Positions 35,533-45,561 of a stretch of 64,000 bases of DNA are shown here, piece by piece. Each line of letters begins with the position of its first letter. The first letter of the stretch is position 1. The stretch comes from JANRKF01 sp964518725 (GTDB lineage Bacteria; Pseudomonadota; Alphaproteobacteria; Rickettsiales; SXRF01): contig CAZFKP010000017.1 of the NCBI GenBank assembly GCA_964518725.1, positions 1 through 64,000 of the forward strand, given 5' to 3'. The notes under the pieces are model-generated. The model did not search any database. It saw nothing but the letters and a program-made list of their open reading frames with translations, and had not been told where the DNA came from. The translations under genes were made by a program, and so were the position numbers.

Positions 35533-37539
35533 ATGAACGATCTGGATCAGTTCAAGCAAACCTACATCACCGAGTGCTTCGAGCTTTTGGTTGAGATGGA
35601 GGAGCGCCTGCTCGGTCTGGATGTTGATTCGGTTGATAACGAGGCGGTCAACGCCATTTTCCGCTGCGCCCATTCGATTAAGGGCGGCTCCGGGGCGTTC
35701 GGCCTGGATTATATCACCAACTTCACCCATGTGCTGGAAGCGCTCCTCGATGCGATGCGTGAAGGCAAGGTCGCGGTTTCACGCGAAGCGGTGGATACGT
35801 TGCTCAAGGCCGCTGACATCGTCACCCAGATGGTGCATGCAGCGAAGGATGGTGTGCGTCCTCCTGGCGATCTTGGTGCAGACATCAAGGCACGGCTTGA
35901 GCAATTTGCTACCGGGAAAATAACCAGCCAAGCAAGTGCCGACTATGGGATTTTTGATGCTGAACCGGCAGCTGATGTAGAGCGGCAGGGGCTGTGGCGG
36001 GTTGATTTTGCGCCGCATGAAGGGTTGTTCGCCACCGGCAATGAGCCGCTGCTGATCCTGCGGGAGCTGGCGCATCTGGGCACGGTAGAGGTTACCCCGT
36101 ATACTGCGCGTGTGCCGGAGATTGCCTACCTGAATCCCATTTCCTGCTATATGGGCTGGTCAGTTCAATTGACCACCTCCAAACCGGAGGCGGCCATCCG
36201 TGAAGTATTTGAGTTCGTCACCGACCATTGCGACCTGACAATTACCGCCGTGAATGTTCCCGCAGTTGAAGCGGTCGCAAGTTCTGCTGTTCCCCGTCCG
36301 GTTAAGATAGCTCCCGCAGAAGACGGCGCGGCGCGGGCAACCCAGACCACCTCGATCCGGGTCGATCTCGAGAAAGTTGATCGCCTCGTCAACATGGTGG
36401 GCGAGCTGGTGATTACCGAGGCCATGCTGCGCGCGCAAACACGTGAGTTTCCAGTTGAGCAGTTTGCCGGGTTGATGCGTGGTATTGATGAGCTATCGCA
36501 GCATACCCGCGAATTACAGGAGGCGGTCATGGGGGTGCGTATGCAGCCTGTGAAGACTATTTTCTCTCGTATGCCCCGCATCGTGCGTGATATTTCGGCG
36601 CAGCTTGGAAAAGACATCCGGCTGGTCACTTCCGGTGAAAACACCGAGGTCGATAAAACCGTCATCGAACAGCTTTCCGATCCGCTGATGCATATGATCC
36701 GCAATAGCTGTGATCATGGCATCGAAAAACCCGATACACGCCTTGGAAACGGCAAGCCAGAGCAGGGCACTATCCACCTTTCGGCCAGCCATCGCGGCGG
36801 GCGCATCATCATTGAGATACGTGATGACGGTGCCGGTATTAACCGCGAACGTGTGCTTGCCAAGGCGCGTGAGAAATCCCTTGTCCCGGCAGACGTAGTA
36901 CCCACCGATGATGAAATCGACAACATGATTTTTATGGCAGGGTTTTCCACCGCCGAAAAAGTAACCAACGTTTCCGGGCGCGGTGTTGGCATGGACGTGG
37001 TCAAGCGCAATATCGAGGGCATGGGCGGCACGGTGCGCGTCAATAACAATCCCGGGAAAGGCTCGTTTTTTACCGTTTCGCTGCCGCTGACGCTGGCGAT
37101 CCTTGACGGCATGATCGTGCGTGTCGGCGCCGAGAACTATATTATCCCGATCACCAGCATTATCGAAACGTTGCGTCCGAAGGCTGAAGAAGTGAGGCGT
37201 GTTGAAGGGCATAGCGACGTCATCAATGTGCGCGGTGAATTCGTATCGGTCATCTACCTGCACCGCATTTTTAATATCGAAAACTCTCAGGGCGACCCCA
37301 GCAAAGCATTGGTGGTGCTGGTCGAGAGCGGGCAGCAGAAAATGGGGTTGGTGGTCGATGAGTTGATCGGACAGCAGCAGGTGGTCATCAAAAGTCTGGA
37401 AGCGAATGCCGATCCAGTCAAGGGCATTTCGGGCGCGACTATCCTTGGGGATGGCCGCGTGTCGCTGATTTTGGAGATTAATGACCTGAGTAAATTGTGC
37501 CATGTGCAACCCCCCATGCCCTCGGCACAAGCCGCCTAG
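35533..37539 (+). CDS. cheA: Chemotaxis histidine kinase CheA
   Basis: A 668-aa kinase that receives receptor signals through CheW and phosphorylates CheY and CheB. Domains in order: HPt with H47 in CAHSIKGGSGAFG (1-105), a linker with a P2-like domain (about 150-240), the dimerisation helices from TTSIRVDLEKVDRLVNMVGEL (273-340), the HATPase with the N box N391 (MIRNSCDHGIE), DDGAGI at 431 and GRGVGMDVV at 482, and a CheW-like P5 domain from about 520. All catalytic motifs are intact. Confidence 0.97.
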   Translation: MNDLDQFKQTYITECFELLVEMEERLLGLDVDSVDNEAVNAIFRCAHSIKGGSGAFGLDYITNFTHVLEALLDAMREGKVAVSREAVDTLLKAADIVTQMVHAAKDGVRPPGDLGADIKARLEQFATGKITSQASADYGIFDAEPAADVERQGLWRVDFAPHEGLFATGNEPLLILRELAHLGTVEVTPYTARVPEIAYLNPISCYMGWSVQLTTSKPEAAIREVFEFVTDHCDLTITAVNVPAVEAVASSAVPRPVKIAPAEDGAARATQTTSIRVDLEKVDRLVNMVGELVITEAMLRAQTREFPVEQFAGLMRGIDELSQHTRELQEAVMGVRMQPVKTIFSRMPRIVRDISAQLGKDIRLVTSGENTEVDKTVIEQLSDPLMHMIRNSCDHGIEKPDTRLGNGKPEQGTIHLSASHRGGRIIIEIRDDGAGINRERVLAKAREKSLVPADVVPTDDEIDNMIFMAGFSTAEKVTNVSGRGVGMDVVKRNIEGMGGTVRVNNNPGKGSFFTVSLPLTLAILDGMIVRVGAENYIIPITSIIETLRPKAEEVRRVEGHSDVINVRGEFVSVIYLHRIFNIENSQGDPSKALVVLVESGQQKMGLVVDELIGQQQVVIKSLEANADPVKGISGATILGDGRVSLILEINDLSKLCHVQPPMPSAQAA

Positions 37540-37559
37540 CAGAACAGAAAGGAACGCGT

Positions 37560-38075
37560 ATGACAGATAGTTTTGATAAAACCCGGGAGAGTGAAAAAGA
37601 AGCCGCCGTGCATAAGGGAATGGCTCGGCAATTCCTGACGTTTACCGTCGAGCGCGAGGAGTATGGCGTTGATATCATGACGGTACGTGAAATCAAGGGC
37701 TGGACGGAGACAACGCGCCTTCCCAATTCGGCGGAATTTATGCGCGGCGTCATGAACCTGCGCGGCCTGATTATCCCCATCTTTGATTTGCGGACACGTT
37801 TCCATCAAGGGCTGACCGAGGCAACGCCAAAGCATGTGGTGATTATTCTTGCTGTCGGTGCGCGCAATATTGGCATTCTGGTGGACACCGTATCCGACAT
37901 TCTGGACGCCAGTGCCGACCAGATAAAGCCAGCTCCCACCGCCGATACACAAGTTGATGCCGCCTATATCAGCGGCCTTATCTCGCTCGATGATCGCATG
38001 GTGGTGCTGCTCAACGTCGATAACCTGTTTGACACCCAGCACATCGAGAAAGTCATTGAACAAGCCGCCGCTTAA
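37560..38075 (+). CDS. cheW: Chemotaxis coupling protein CheW
   Basis: A 171-aa adaptor between receptors and CheA. The SH3-like core is seen in QFLTFTVEREEYGVDIMTVREI, RLPNSAEFMRGVMNLRGLIIPIFDLRTRF, and GILVDTVSDIL, all characteristic. A 20-residue charged N-terminal extension precedes the domain. The ATG at 37560 follows AAAGGAACGCGT; longer frames run into cheA. Only one cheW is seen in the cluster. Confidence 0.96.
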   Translation: MTDSFDKTRESEKEAAVHKGMARQFLTFTVEREEYGVDIMTVREIKGWTETTRLPNSAEFMRGVMNLRGLIIPIFDLRTRFHQGLTEATPKHVVIILAVGARNIGILVDTVSDILDASADQIKPAPTADTQVDAAYISGLISLDDRMVVLLNVDNLFDTQHIEKVIEQAAA

Positions 38076-38103
38076 TACACCAATTTAACGAAAGGACTAC
38101 ACC

Positions 38104-41100
38104 ATGCTCCGCTTTAACATCCGCACCAAACTCACCCTCCTCCTCCTTGTGTTCGGCTTGCTGCCGCTGGCAGCGGTGATGCCGATTGTCTTCGATCAAC
38201 TGCATGGCATGCAGCAAGGCCGACTTGATGACATGAAAACAACCGCCGCCAGTGCCGGTGAATTGATCGACCGCAATTTATTCGAGCGCTACGGCGATGT
38301 GCAGGCATTCGGCACCAACGCCGCGAGCAAGAATAAGCAAAATTGGTATGTCCATAGCGCCGAAAACCCGCTGGTGGATGCGATGAATGCCTATATGGCC
38401 AATTACGGAATTTATAAACTCATGATGCTGGTGGATATGGAAGGTAAAGTTGCCGCCGTCAACACCACCGACAACAAGGGCAAAGCACTCGACACCTCGG
38501 CGTTCTACAGTCGCTCCTTCAACGATGCCGCATGGTTCCAGCAAGTGATTCGCAAGGAATTTCTAAAGGGCGAAGGCATCGACGGTACGGTAGTAGAGCA
38601 GCCGCGCTATGAGGCACTGGTGGCCGATGCCTATAAAGGCGAGGACGGGTTCACCATTCCTTTTGCGGCGCCTGTGTATGACTATGCTGGGCAGATGATC
38701 GGCGTGTGGGTGAATTTCGCTGATTTCGGCCTGGTGGAAGAGATTATCAAAGACGTCTACAAACAAAAAAAAGCCAATGGAATGCAGGATATCGGCTTCG
38801 CCATCGGCGATAGCAAAGGTACTATATTGGTCAATTACGATCCGGCGGCGCGCGCGGAGTATGAAAACCGTATGGCCGACATCATCGGCAAAAAAACACT
38901 GGCTGACATGCAGATTCCTGCGGCAACGGAAGCGTTGAAAGAAACAACCGGCACCAATATTGAAGTGGACACGGGAAGCGGCGAAGAAGATGCGGTGAGC
39001 TGGGCGAAGGCCGATGGTGCGCTTGGGTTTCCCGGTATGGGCTGGACGATCATCATGCATCAGCCGGGGCAACTCGCTTTTGCCGATATTGCCAGCGCAA
39101 AATATTTGCTGCTGACGATTATGGGCGTTGCTCTTGCTGCAATTCTCGGAGTCGGCGCATTCATCGGCACGCTGGCCAGCCGTCCGCTACGCAAGTCAAC
39201 GGCGAGCATGCAGGCGATCGTAAAAGGCGACTACACCACCAAAGTTGAAGGAACTGGCCGTAGTGACGAAATGGGGGAGATGGCTCAGGCCATGGAGGAG
39301 CTGAAGACGACGCTGGATGCTAACACGCGGCTGAAACAGGCACTCGACAGCGTTACCAGCAACGTGATGATGGCCGATGAGAATTTCAACATCATCTATC
39401 TCAATGAATCGGTGCTGTCGTTTTTGCGTGAGGCAGAAAAAGACATCCAGAAAGATTTGCCGCGCTTTTCCGTTGCCAGTCTCATGGGTTCAAATATCGA
39501 CATTTTCCACAAAAATCCGTCGCACCAGCGCAATATGCTGGCGGCGATGAACCAGCCGACCAAAACCTCCATTCAGGTTGGCGGGCGTTCGTTTAACCTG
39601 GTAGCCGTGCCACTCTTCGACCAGAATAAGAAACGCATCGGCACCACGGTCGAGTGGCAGGACGGTGCAGCGGCAGGCATGGTCGATGCCATCAACAAAT
39701 CGCAGGCGGTGATCGAATTTTTCCCGGACGGCACCATCATCAATGCCAACCAGAATTTCCTCGATGTCATGGGCTATTCGCTGGACGAAATCAAAGGTAA
39801 GCACCACAGTATGTTCGCCGATGAAAAATACAAAACCAGCGCCGAATATCGCAAATTCTGGGATGATCTCGGTCGCGGTGAAGCGCAGGTTGGCGAGTTC
39901 AAACGCTTTGCCAAAGGCGGCAAGGAAATCTGGATCAACGGTTCTTATAATCCGATCACCGATTTGAAAGGCAAGATCGTGCGTGTGGTGAAAACCGCGT
40001 CCGACATCACGGCGGCAAAAATGGAAAGCATGAACGCGGCGCGACTGAAGCTGGCGCTCGATACCTGCACCGCCAACGTCATGATGGCCGACGCCAATTT
40101 CAATATCAGCTATTTGAACGAATCGCTGGTTGGCTTCCTGAAAGAAGCCGAGAAAGATATTCAGAAAGATTTGCCGCGCTTCAACACGGCCAATCTGATC
40201 GGCCAGAATATCGACGTGTTTCATAAGAATCCGGCGATGCAGCGCGGCATGCTGGAGAAACTCGCCAGCACTTACAAAACCTCGATCCAGGTCGGCGGAC
40301 GCTCGTTCAACCTGGTGGCTAACCCGATCTTCGGCGCGAATAACGAACGCCTGGGCACGGTGGTGGAATGGCAGGATGGCACGGCGGTGGGTCTTACCGA
40401 AGCGCTCAACCGCTCACAAGCCATTATCGAGTTTCAAACCGATGGCACCATCATCAACGCCAACCCGAATTTCCTTGGCGCAGTCGGCTATTCGCTTGAT
40501 GAGATCAAGGGCAAGCATCACCGCATGTTCTGTGACAGCGCCTACACCGCAAGCCCCGAGTACCGCCAGTTTTGGGATGCGCTGGGGCGTGGAGAGGCTC
40601 AGACCGGCGAGTTCAAACGCATCGGCAAGGGCGGCAAGGAAATCTGGATCAATGCTTCCTACAACCCGATCATGGACTTAAAAGGCAAAGTGGTACGCGT
40701 CGTGAAAACTGCGTCCGATGTAACCGAGATGGTCACTACCCGTACCGAGAATGAAATGGGTATGAACGAAGCGGTGAAGGTGCTGACCGGCATTTCGCAA
40801 GGCAACCTGACCCAGAAAATGGATTTGGAATATAAAGGTAGTTACGCCCAGATCAAAACGGCGATCAATGCCACAGTTGATCGCCTTTATGACATGGTCA
40901 AACGCATTATCGAAGCCGCACAATCGGTCAATTCGGCGGCCAGCGAAATTGCTTCCGGCAGTACTGATCTCTCGCAACGTACCGAGGAGCAGGCGTCATC
41001 ACTGGAAGAAACCGCTGCCAGCATGGAGCAGATTACCGGCACGGTGAAACAAAACTCCAGCAATGCCGCAACGGCTAACGACCTTTCCGGCAAAGCTAAC

Positions 41101-41853
41101 CAGGTAGCCGGTGAAGGCGGTAAGGTGGTCGAGCAAGCGGTAACGGCGATGGGGTCGATTGAAAAATCTTCGCAAAAGATTTCCGACATCATCGGCGTTA
41201 TCGACGAAATCGCCTTCCAGACCAACCTGCTCGCGCTCAACGCAGCGGTGGAAGCGGCGCGTGCGGGTGATGCCGGCAAGGGCTTCGCCGTGGTGGCAAG
41301 CGAGGTTCGCTCACTGGCGGGGCGTTCGGCTTCTGCATCCAAAGAGATCAAGGCGCTCATCAATGAGAGCGTGTCTCAGGTGAAGGATGGTGCCGAGCTT
41401 GTCAACCAGGCGGGTGAGACGCTGAAAAACATCGTCAACTCGGTCAAACAGGTTTCCAGCATTGTTTCTGAAATCGCTTCGGCGAGCCAGGAACAGGCGA
41501 CCGGCATTGACGAGATCAATACGGCGATCACGCAAATGGATGAGGTCACCCAGCAGAATGCTGCACTGGTGGAAGAAAACACCGCCGCTGCGACATCCAT
41601 GGTTGAGCAGGCGCGTGAGCTTGAGAAACTCATGAGTTTCTTTACGCTCTCGGATGATGGCGAGGGTGATGACGATGCCGACACCCATCCCAACATCGTC
41701 GCGCTGCAATCCCCCAAACCGGCGCCAGCCAAACCAAAACCTGCGGCAAAACCTGCCAACAAATCTGCTGCCAACGGGAAGGCCAAGGCTGCTGCGAAGC
41801 CTGCTAAGGCAGCAAGTGGCGGCGGATACGATAAAGATTGGCAGGAATTCTAA
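38104..41853 (+). CDS. Large chemoreceptor with duplicated PAS pair and CheR tail
   Basis: A 1249-aa methyl-accepting chemotaxis protein. Order: TM1 (about 9-30), periplasmic dCache-like sensor (35-325), TM2 (333-356), HAMP (to 410), then two units of about 227 residues (410-636 and 648-874), each a PAS pair with shared sequence such as NVMMAD, EAEKDIQKDLPRF, TSIQVGGRSFNLV and YSLDEIKGKHH, then a second HAMP-like linker and a signalling domain with the tip DEIAFQTNLLALNAAVEAARAG in two parts. The Ala/Lys/Pro-rich tail ends DWQEF, matching the pentapeptide that tethers CheR/CheB. cheR is next. Confidence 0.95.
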   Translation: MLRFNIRTKLTLLLLVFGLLPLAAVMPIVFDQLHGMQQGRLDDMKTTAASAGELIDRNLFERYGDVQAFGTNAASKNKQNWYVHSAENPLVDAMNAYMANYGIYKLMMLVDMEGKVAAVNTTDNKGKALDTSAFYSRSFNDAAWFQQVIRKEFLKGEGIDGTVVEQPRYEALVADAYKGEDGFTIPFAAPVYDYAGQMIGVWVNFADFGLVEEIIKDVYKQKKANGMQDIGFAIGDSKGTILVNYDPAARAEYENRMADIIGKKTLADMQIPAATEALKETTGTNIEVDTGSGEEDAVSWAKADGALGFPGMGWTIIMHQPGQLAFADIASAKYLLLTIMGVALAAILGVGAFIGTLASRPLRKSTASMQAIVKGDYTTKVEGTGRSDEMGEMAQAMEELKTTLDANTRLKQALDSVTSNVMMADENFNIIYLNESVLSFLREAEKDIQKDLPRFSVASLMGSNIDIFHKNPSHQRNMLAAMNQPTKTSIQVGGRSFNLVAVPLFDQNKKRIGTTVEWQDGAAAGMVDAINKSQAVIEFFPDGTIINANQNFLDVMGYSLDEIKGKHHSMFADEKYKTSAEYRKFWDDLGRGEAQVGEFKRFAKGGKEIWINGSYNPITDLKGKIVRVVKTASDITAAKMESMNAARLKLALDTCTANVMMADANFNISYLNESLVGFLKEAEKDIQKDLPRFNTANLIGQNIDVFHKNPAMQRGMLEKLASTYKTSIQVGGRSFNLVANPIFGANNERLGTVVEWQDGTAVGLTEALNRSQAIIEFQTDGTIINANPNFLGAVGYSLDEIKGKHHRMFCDSAYTASPEYRQFWDALGRGEAQTGEFKRIGKGGKEIWINASYNPIMDLKGKVVRVVKTASDVTEMVTTRTENEMGMNEAVKVLTGISQGNLTQKMDLEYKGSYAQIKTAINATVDRLYDMVKRIIEAAQSVNSAASEIASGSTDLSQRTEEQASSLEETAASMEQITGTVKQNSSNAATANDLSGKANQVAGEGGKVVEQAVTAMGSIEKSSQKISDIIGVIDEIAFQTNLLALNAAVEAARAGDAGKGFAVVASEVRSLAGRSASASKEIKALINESVSQVKDGAELVNQAGETLKNIVNSVKQVSSIVSEIASASQEQATGIDEINTAITQMDEVTQQNAALVEENTAAATSMVEQARELEKLMSFFTLSDDGEGDDDADTHPNIVALQSPKPAPAKPKPAAKPANKSAANGKAKAAAKPAKAASGGGYDKDWQEF

Positions 41854-41877
41854 TCATTGACGCAGGGAAGTTTAGAT

Positions 41878-42720
41878 ATGGCGAAAGCGGCAAAAAAGGG
41901 AGAGGATCGGGAGTTTTCGTTTAGCGACCAAGAGTTTCGCCTTTTGGCAGGCATTGCCCAGGAACGTACGGGCATTGTGCTCGCCGAGCATAAGAAGGAT
42001 ATGGTGTACTCACGGCTGGTTCGTCGCCTGCGTGCCCTGAAACTTTCAAGCTTCGCCGACTATTGCGACCTGGTTCAGGGGGGAGGTGGTGATGATGAGA
42101 TCGGTAATCTTGTCAACGCCATCACCACTAACCTGACCAGCTTCTTCCGCGAAGGGCATCATTTTGAACATCTGCGCGACGAGGTGTTGTTGCCGCTGGT
42201 CGCGCAAAAGGCTAGGCGGCTGCGACTCTGGTCGGCGGGGTGTTCGGCAGGCATGGAGCCGTATTCAATTGCCATGACGGTCAAATCGGCGATTAAGGAT
42301 ATGAAAACATGGGATGCCCGCATCCTTGCAACCGACATTGATACCAACATGCTGAACACCGGCATGGCCGGTGAATATGCCGATGAGCAATATGAAAATA
42401 TTCCACCGAATTACCGTAGCGACGTTACACGCACCAAAAAGAACGAACGTATCCAGATGTCGGATGCGCTGAAGGCGATGATTGCCTTCAAGCAACTCAA
42501 CCTGTTGGAGTCATGGCCAATGAAAGGGCCGTTTGACGCAGTGTTCTGCCGCAATGTGGTGATTTATTTCGATAAGCCAACCCAGGCCAAATTGTTTAAT
42601 CGCATGGCCGACCTGATTAAGCCCGATGGTTGGTTGTATATCGGCCATTCGGAGAATCTTTTCAAAGTGTGCGACCGCTTCGAACTGGTCGGGCGCACTA
42701 TTTACCGAAGGGTCAAATGA
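41878..42720 (+). CDS. cheR: Chemoreceptor methyltransferase CheR
   Basis: A 280-aa S-adenosylmethionine-dependent methyltransferase that adds methyl groups to receptor glutamates. An N-terminal helical domain (RLLAGIAQERTGIVLAEHKKDMVYSRLVRRLRAL) is followed by the SAM fold: TNLTSFFREGHHFE, LWSAGCSAGMEPYSIAM, ILATDIDTNML, and FDAVFCRNVVIYFD. A TTG upstream could extend the frame, but AGGGAAG sits 8 nt before the ATG at 41878. The nearby chemoreceptor has a fitting C-terminal docking peptide. Confidence 0.96.
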   Translation: MAKAAKKGEDREFSFSDQEFRLLAGIAQERTGIVLAEHKKDMVYSRLVRRLRALKLSSFADYCDLVQGGGGDDEIGNLVNAITTNLTSFFREGHHFEHLRDEVLLPLVAQKARRLRLWSAGCSAGMEPYSIAMTVKSAIKDMKTWDARILATDIDTNMLNTGMAGEYADEQYENIPPNYRSDVTRTKKNERIQMSDALKAMIAFKQLNLLESWPMKGPFDAVFCRNVVIYFDKPTQAKLFNRMADLIKPDGWLYIGHSENLFKVCDRFELVGRTIYRRVK

Positions 42721-42721
42721 T

Positions 42722-43369
42722 ATGACCATGAGCGAGCGATTGGCCAACGAGCGACGTGCGAAAAAAGAGATGCCGGTTGCGGAGTATTTTCACGGCAAGA
42801 AATGCTTTCATGATGACAGCGAGGATGTGGATGTCGTGAAGATTTTCTCCGGTGACTGGTATGTTTCAACGAAGAAAAATGAAATGCTTGCCACCATTCT
42901 TGGGTCGTGCGTATCCGCCTGTATCCGCGATCCTGTGGCACGTGTTGGCGGCATGAACCATTTCCTGCTGCCGGGTGATGACAGCATTGATAGCAAGACG
43001 AGTGATTCGGCTCGCTATGGTGTTTTTGCCATGGAAAGCCTGATTAATGGCATTCTCAAGGCGGGTGGGCAGAAACACCGGCTGGAAGTCAAAGTGTTCG
43101 GCGGTGGCAATGTGATCAATAATTCGGCACGTATCGGTTCTAAAAACGCTCAATTCATTCGCGATTTCCTAGGCAAAGAAGGATTCCGGATCGCCTCGGA
43201 GGATCTGGAGGGAGACCATCCACGGCGCCTGCATTATTATCCGGACACTGGAAAGGTGATGATGCGGTTGCTCAGGCGCAAGGAGGACATGATCGTGGTC
43301 GATGAAGAAGCACGCTACAGCAAGCAAATCAGCGCAAAACCGATAGGGGGTGACGTTGAACTCTTCTAA
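42722..43369 (+). CDS. cheD: Chemoreceptor glutamine deamidase CheD
   Basis: A 215-aa CheD with the catalytic Cys in TILGSCVSACIRD and His in GGMNHFLLPG, plus the RYGVFAMESLINGILKAGG and KVFGGGNV motifs. It deamidates receptor glutamines and can pair with CheC-type phosphatases. About 40 residues precede the core. The protein ends DVELF, the same five residues that end the soluble receptor-like protein at 44429. It follows cheR by 1 nt and overlaps cheB by 20 nt. Confidence 0.95.
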   Translation: MTMSERLANERRAKKEMPVAEYFHGKKCFHDDSEDVDVVKIFSGDWYVSTKKNEMLATILGSCVSACIRDPVARVGGMNHFLLPGDDSIDSKTSDSARYGVFAMESLINGILKAGGQKHRLEVKVFGGGNVINNSARIGSKNAQFIRDFLGKEGFRIASEDLEGDHPRRLHYYPDTGKVMMRLLRRKEDMIVVDEEARYSKQISAKPIGGDVELF

Positions 43370-44426
43370 ACCCATCACGGTGCTTATTGTCGATGACTCG
43401 GCCTTAATCCGGCAAATGTTCAGTGAAATGCTGTCGTCAGAACCTGATATTACGGTGATTGACACAGCGTCCGACCCGTATGATGCGCGTGAGAAAATCA
43501 AGCGGCTTAATCCCGATGTGCTGACGCTTGATATCGAGATGCCGAAGATGGATGGGCTGTCCTTTCTGGAGAAAATCATGACGCTACGCCCAATGCCGGT
43601 GATTATGGCGTCAACACTTACCCAGAAAGGCGGTGAGGCTACCATCCGGGCGCTGGAACTGGGGGCGTTCGATTATGTCAGTAAGCCAATTTCTAACCAT
43701 ACCCGCGATACGATCGGTGCACTGAGGGAGGAGCTTGTCGCCAAAGTGCGCGGCGCTGCTAAGTCGAATATGGCACACCGCAGTGCCGGTCGGCAGATGG
43801 CAAGTGCGCCGATAGTGGTTCCATTCCATCCTCCCGGCGGCAAGTCACGCCATATCATTGCAATGGGGTCTTCTACCGGCGGCGTCGAGGCGTTGCGCGA
43901 GATTTTCTTGCGCCTGCCAGCAAACTGTCCGCCGATCGTTGTGACGCAGCATATGCCGGAAACATTTACCAAGTCGTTCGCTGCCCGGCTGGATAGTTTG
44001 TCCAAAGTCACGGTGTCGGAAGCACGGAACCACGACCGGCTGAAGGAAGGGCATGCCTATATTGCGCCCGGCGGTAGCGCGCATCTCAAGGTTCTTAAAA
44101 TAGGCATGGATTTCGTATGTAAGCTTGAGGAGACCCCTCCCGTTTCCAGTCACCGGCCTTCGGTGGATGTGCTGTTTCATTCTGTTGCCGAGACTGTGGG
44201 TGCGCGTGCCGTCGGGGTGATCCTCACCGGCATGGGCAAGGATGGTGCCGATGGCATGAAAGCCATGCGTGATAAGGGAGCCTATAACATTGGCCAGAAT
44301 CAGGCCACCTGTGTTGTTTATGGCATGCCGCAGATGGCAGCCAAAGCAGGCGCGACGCATGTGGAGCTTCCGCTTGCCGATATTCCAGCCGCGATGCTCA
44401 GACATTGCGAGAAAGTACAGGGATAA
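43350..44426 (+). CDS. cheB: Chemotaxis methylesterase CheB
   Basis: A 358-aa receiver-esterase that removes receptor methyl groups. The REC domain has D16 and phosphoacceptor D61 in LTLDIEMPKMDG; the esterase triad is seen in MGSSTGGVEAL (Ser), VTQHMPETF (His) and LTGMGKDGADG (Asp). The start is GTG within the cheD 3' end, with GATAGGGG just upstream; this reading agrees with the usual start of the domain. Translation is likely coupled to cheD. Confidence 0.95.
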   Translation: MTLNSSKPITVLIVDDSALIRQMFSEMLSSEPDITVIDTASDPYDAREKIKRLNPDVLTLDIEMPKMDGLSFLEKIMTLRPMPVIMASTLTQKGGEATIRALELGAFDYVSKPISNHTRDTIGALREELVAKVRGAAKSNMAHRSAGRQMASAPIVVPFHPPGGKSRHIIAMGSSTGGVEALREIFLRLPANCPPIVVTQHMPETFTKSFAARLDSLSKVTVSEARNHDRLKEGHAYIAPGGSAHLKVLKIGMDFVCKLEETPPVSSHRPSVDVLFHSVAETVGARAVGVILTGMGKDGADGMKAMRDKGAYNIGQNQATCVVYGMPQMAAKAGATHVELPLADIPAAMLRHCEKVQG

Positions 44427-44428
44427 TC

Positions 44429-45553
44429 ATGAAAAAGAAAATATTGGAATTCTCACAGCCTGCCCCCCAGGATGATGTTTGCGAGCCGCAGCCGTCATTC
44501 GCAGATCAAACCACCCCCGTATTGCACGAGACGCTGGCACTGATGATTGCCGGCGGTGCCGGGCTTCGTATGCTGATGCAGTTGCTGCCGGAATCGGCTA
44601 AGAATGTTGAATCGGCGAGCCATGACCTGACCGAGCGCTTCAAGACACTCGCAGAAAGCGCCGGTACGCAAAGCGAGATGGTGCAGGCCTTGATTGCCAG
44701 CATTGGCGCTATTCCGTTGGATGATAAGCGTGTATCGCTGGATGAATTTATCGGCTTGTTCAGTAGTACGCTCGACGATTCCATTTCAAAAATGCTCTAT
44801 ATCTCTCAGAAAGCCATATCGATGGTGTACAGCATGACGGACGCCATTAATAACCTGAAGGAGATAGAAACTTTCTGTAAGCAAATCCAGGGAATTACCA
44901 AGCAATCGAATCTGCTTGCGCTCAATGCCCTGATCGAGGCGGCGCGGGCAGGGGCGGCCGGGAAAGGATTCGGTGTGGTAGCCAGCGAGGTGAAAACATT
45001 GTCCCAAGAAATATCTACCCTTTCAGACACGATGAGTTCACGCACACGCGTCATCATGAAAAGCCTGAATGATGGATTCGCCATTCTGAACGAGGTCGCC
45101 ACGACTGATATGAGCGCGAACATATTGGGCAAGGAGACACTTGAATCGTTGATGCAAGGCCTTGTCAGGCAGAATGATGAATCAATGAAAGTGATGCAGG
45201 CATCCTCGGCAACCTCCAAAAATATTTCGGACTCCATCAGGGGAATGATCGTGAACCTGCAGTTCCAGGACAGGAATACCCAGATCACCGAAAATGCGGT
45301 ATATGTTATTGGGCATTGCCTGAAAGTGTTTGAGGATATACTGAGCAAAGAAAAAGCCATGGTTGATTCCGGTGCCTTGCCGGCCGATGCGCCGGGTGTG
45401 CAGCAGGCGGTTGATGATCTGCTTGCGGTGATTAAGCTGGGTGAGATACGCAAGTTTTATTTGAGCATGCTGCAGCATTCCGGGGTTGTTGTGCCAAGTA
45501 CATCCCTCCCGGAAGACGCCGCCTCTGGCGATGAAGATGTCGAATTATTTTAG
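44429..45553 (+). CDS. Soluble receptor-like protein with CheZ-like segment
   Basis: A 374-aa helical protein without membrane segments. The hairpin-tip region QSNLLALNALIEAARAGAAGKGFGVVASEVK is clearly of chemoreceptor type. Later, MIVNLQFQDRNTQITENAVYVIG resembles the QDFQDLTGQ active-site segment of the CheY-phosphatase CheZ; similar LQFQDR stretches occur in other soluble receptors. It ends DEDVELF, as does CheD. No separate cheZ, cheC or cheX is in the cluster, so it may supply phosphatase activity, but this is inference. It follows cheB by 2 nt with GGGATAATC before the ATG. Confidence 0.75.
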   Translation: MKKKILEFSQPAPQDDVCEPQPSFADQTTPVLHETLALMIAGGAGLRMLMQLLPESAKNVESASHDLTERFKTLAESAGTQSEMVQALIASIGAIPLDDKRVSLDEFIGLFSSTLDDSISKMLYISQKAISMVYSMTDAINNLKEIETFCKQIQGITKQSNLLALNALIEAARAGAAGKGFGVVASEVKTLSQEISTLSDTMSSRTRVIMKSLNDGFAILNEVATTDMSANILGKETLESLMQGLVRQNDESMKVMQASSATSKNISDSIRGMIVNLQFQDRNTQITENAVYVIGHCLKVFEDILSKEKAMVDSGALPADAPGVQQAVDDLLAVIKLGEIRKFYLSMLQHSGVVVPSTSLPEDAASGDEDVELF

Positions 45554-45561
45554 GAGTTGTT

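Noticed and set aside
36514..37530. 338-aa ORF antisense to cheA
   Set aside because: It lies wholly on the reverse of cheA, has no recognisable motif, and the codon pattern follows from the sense gene.
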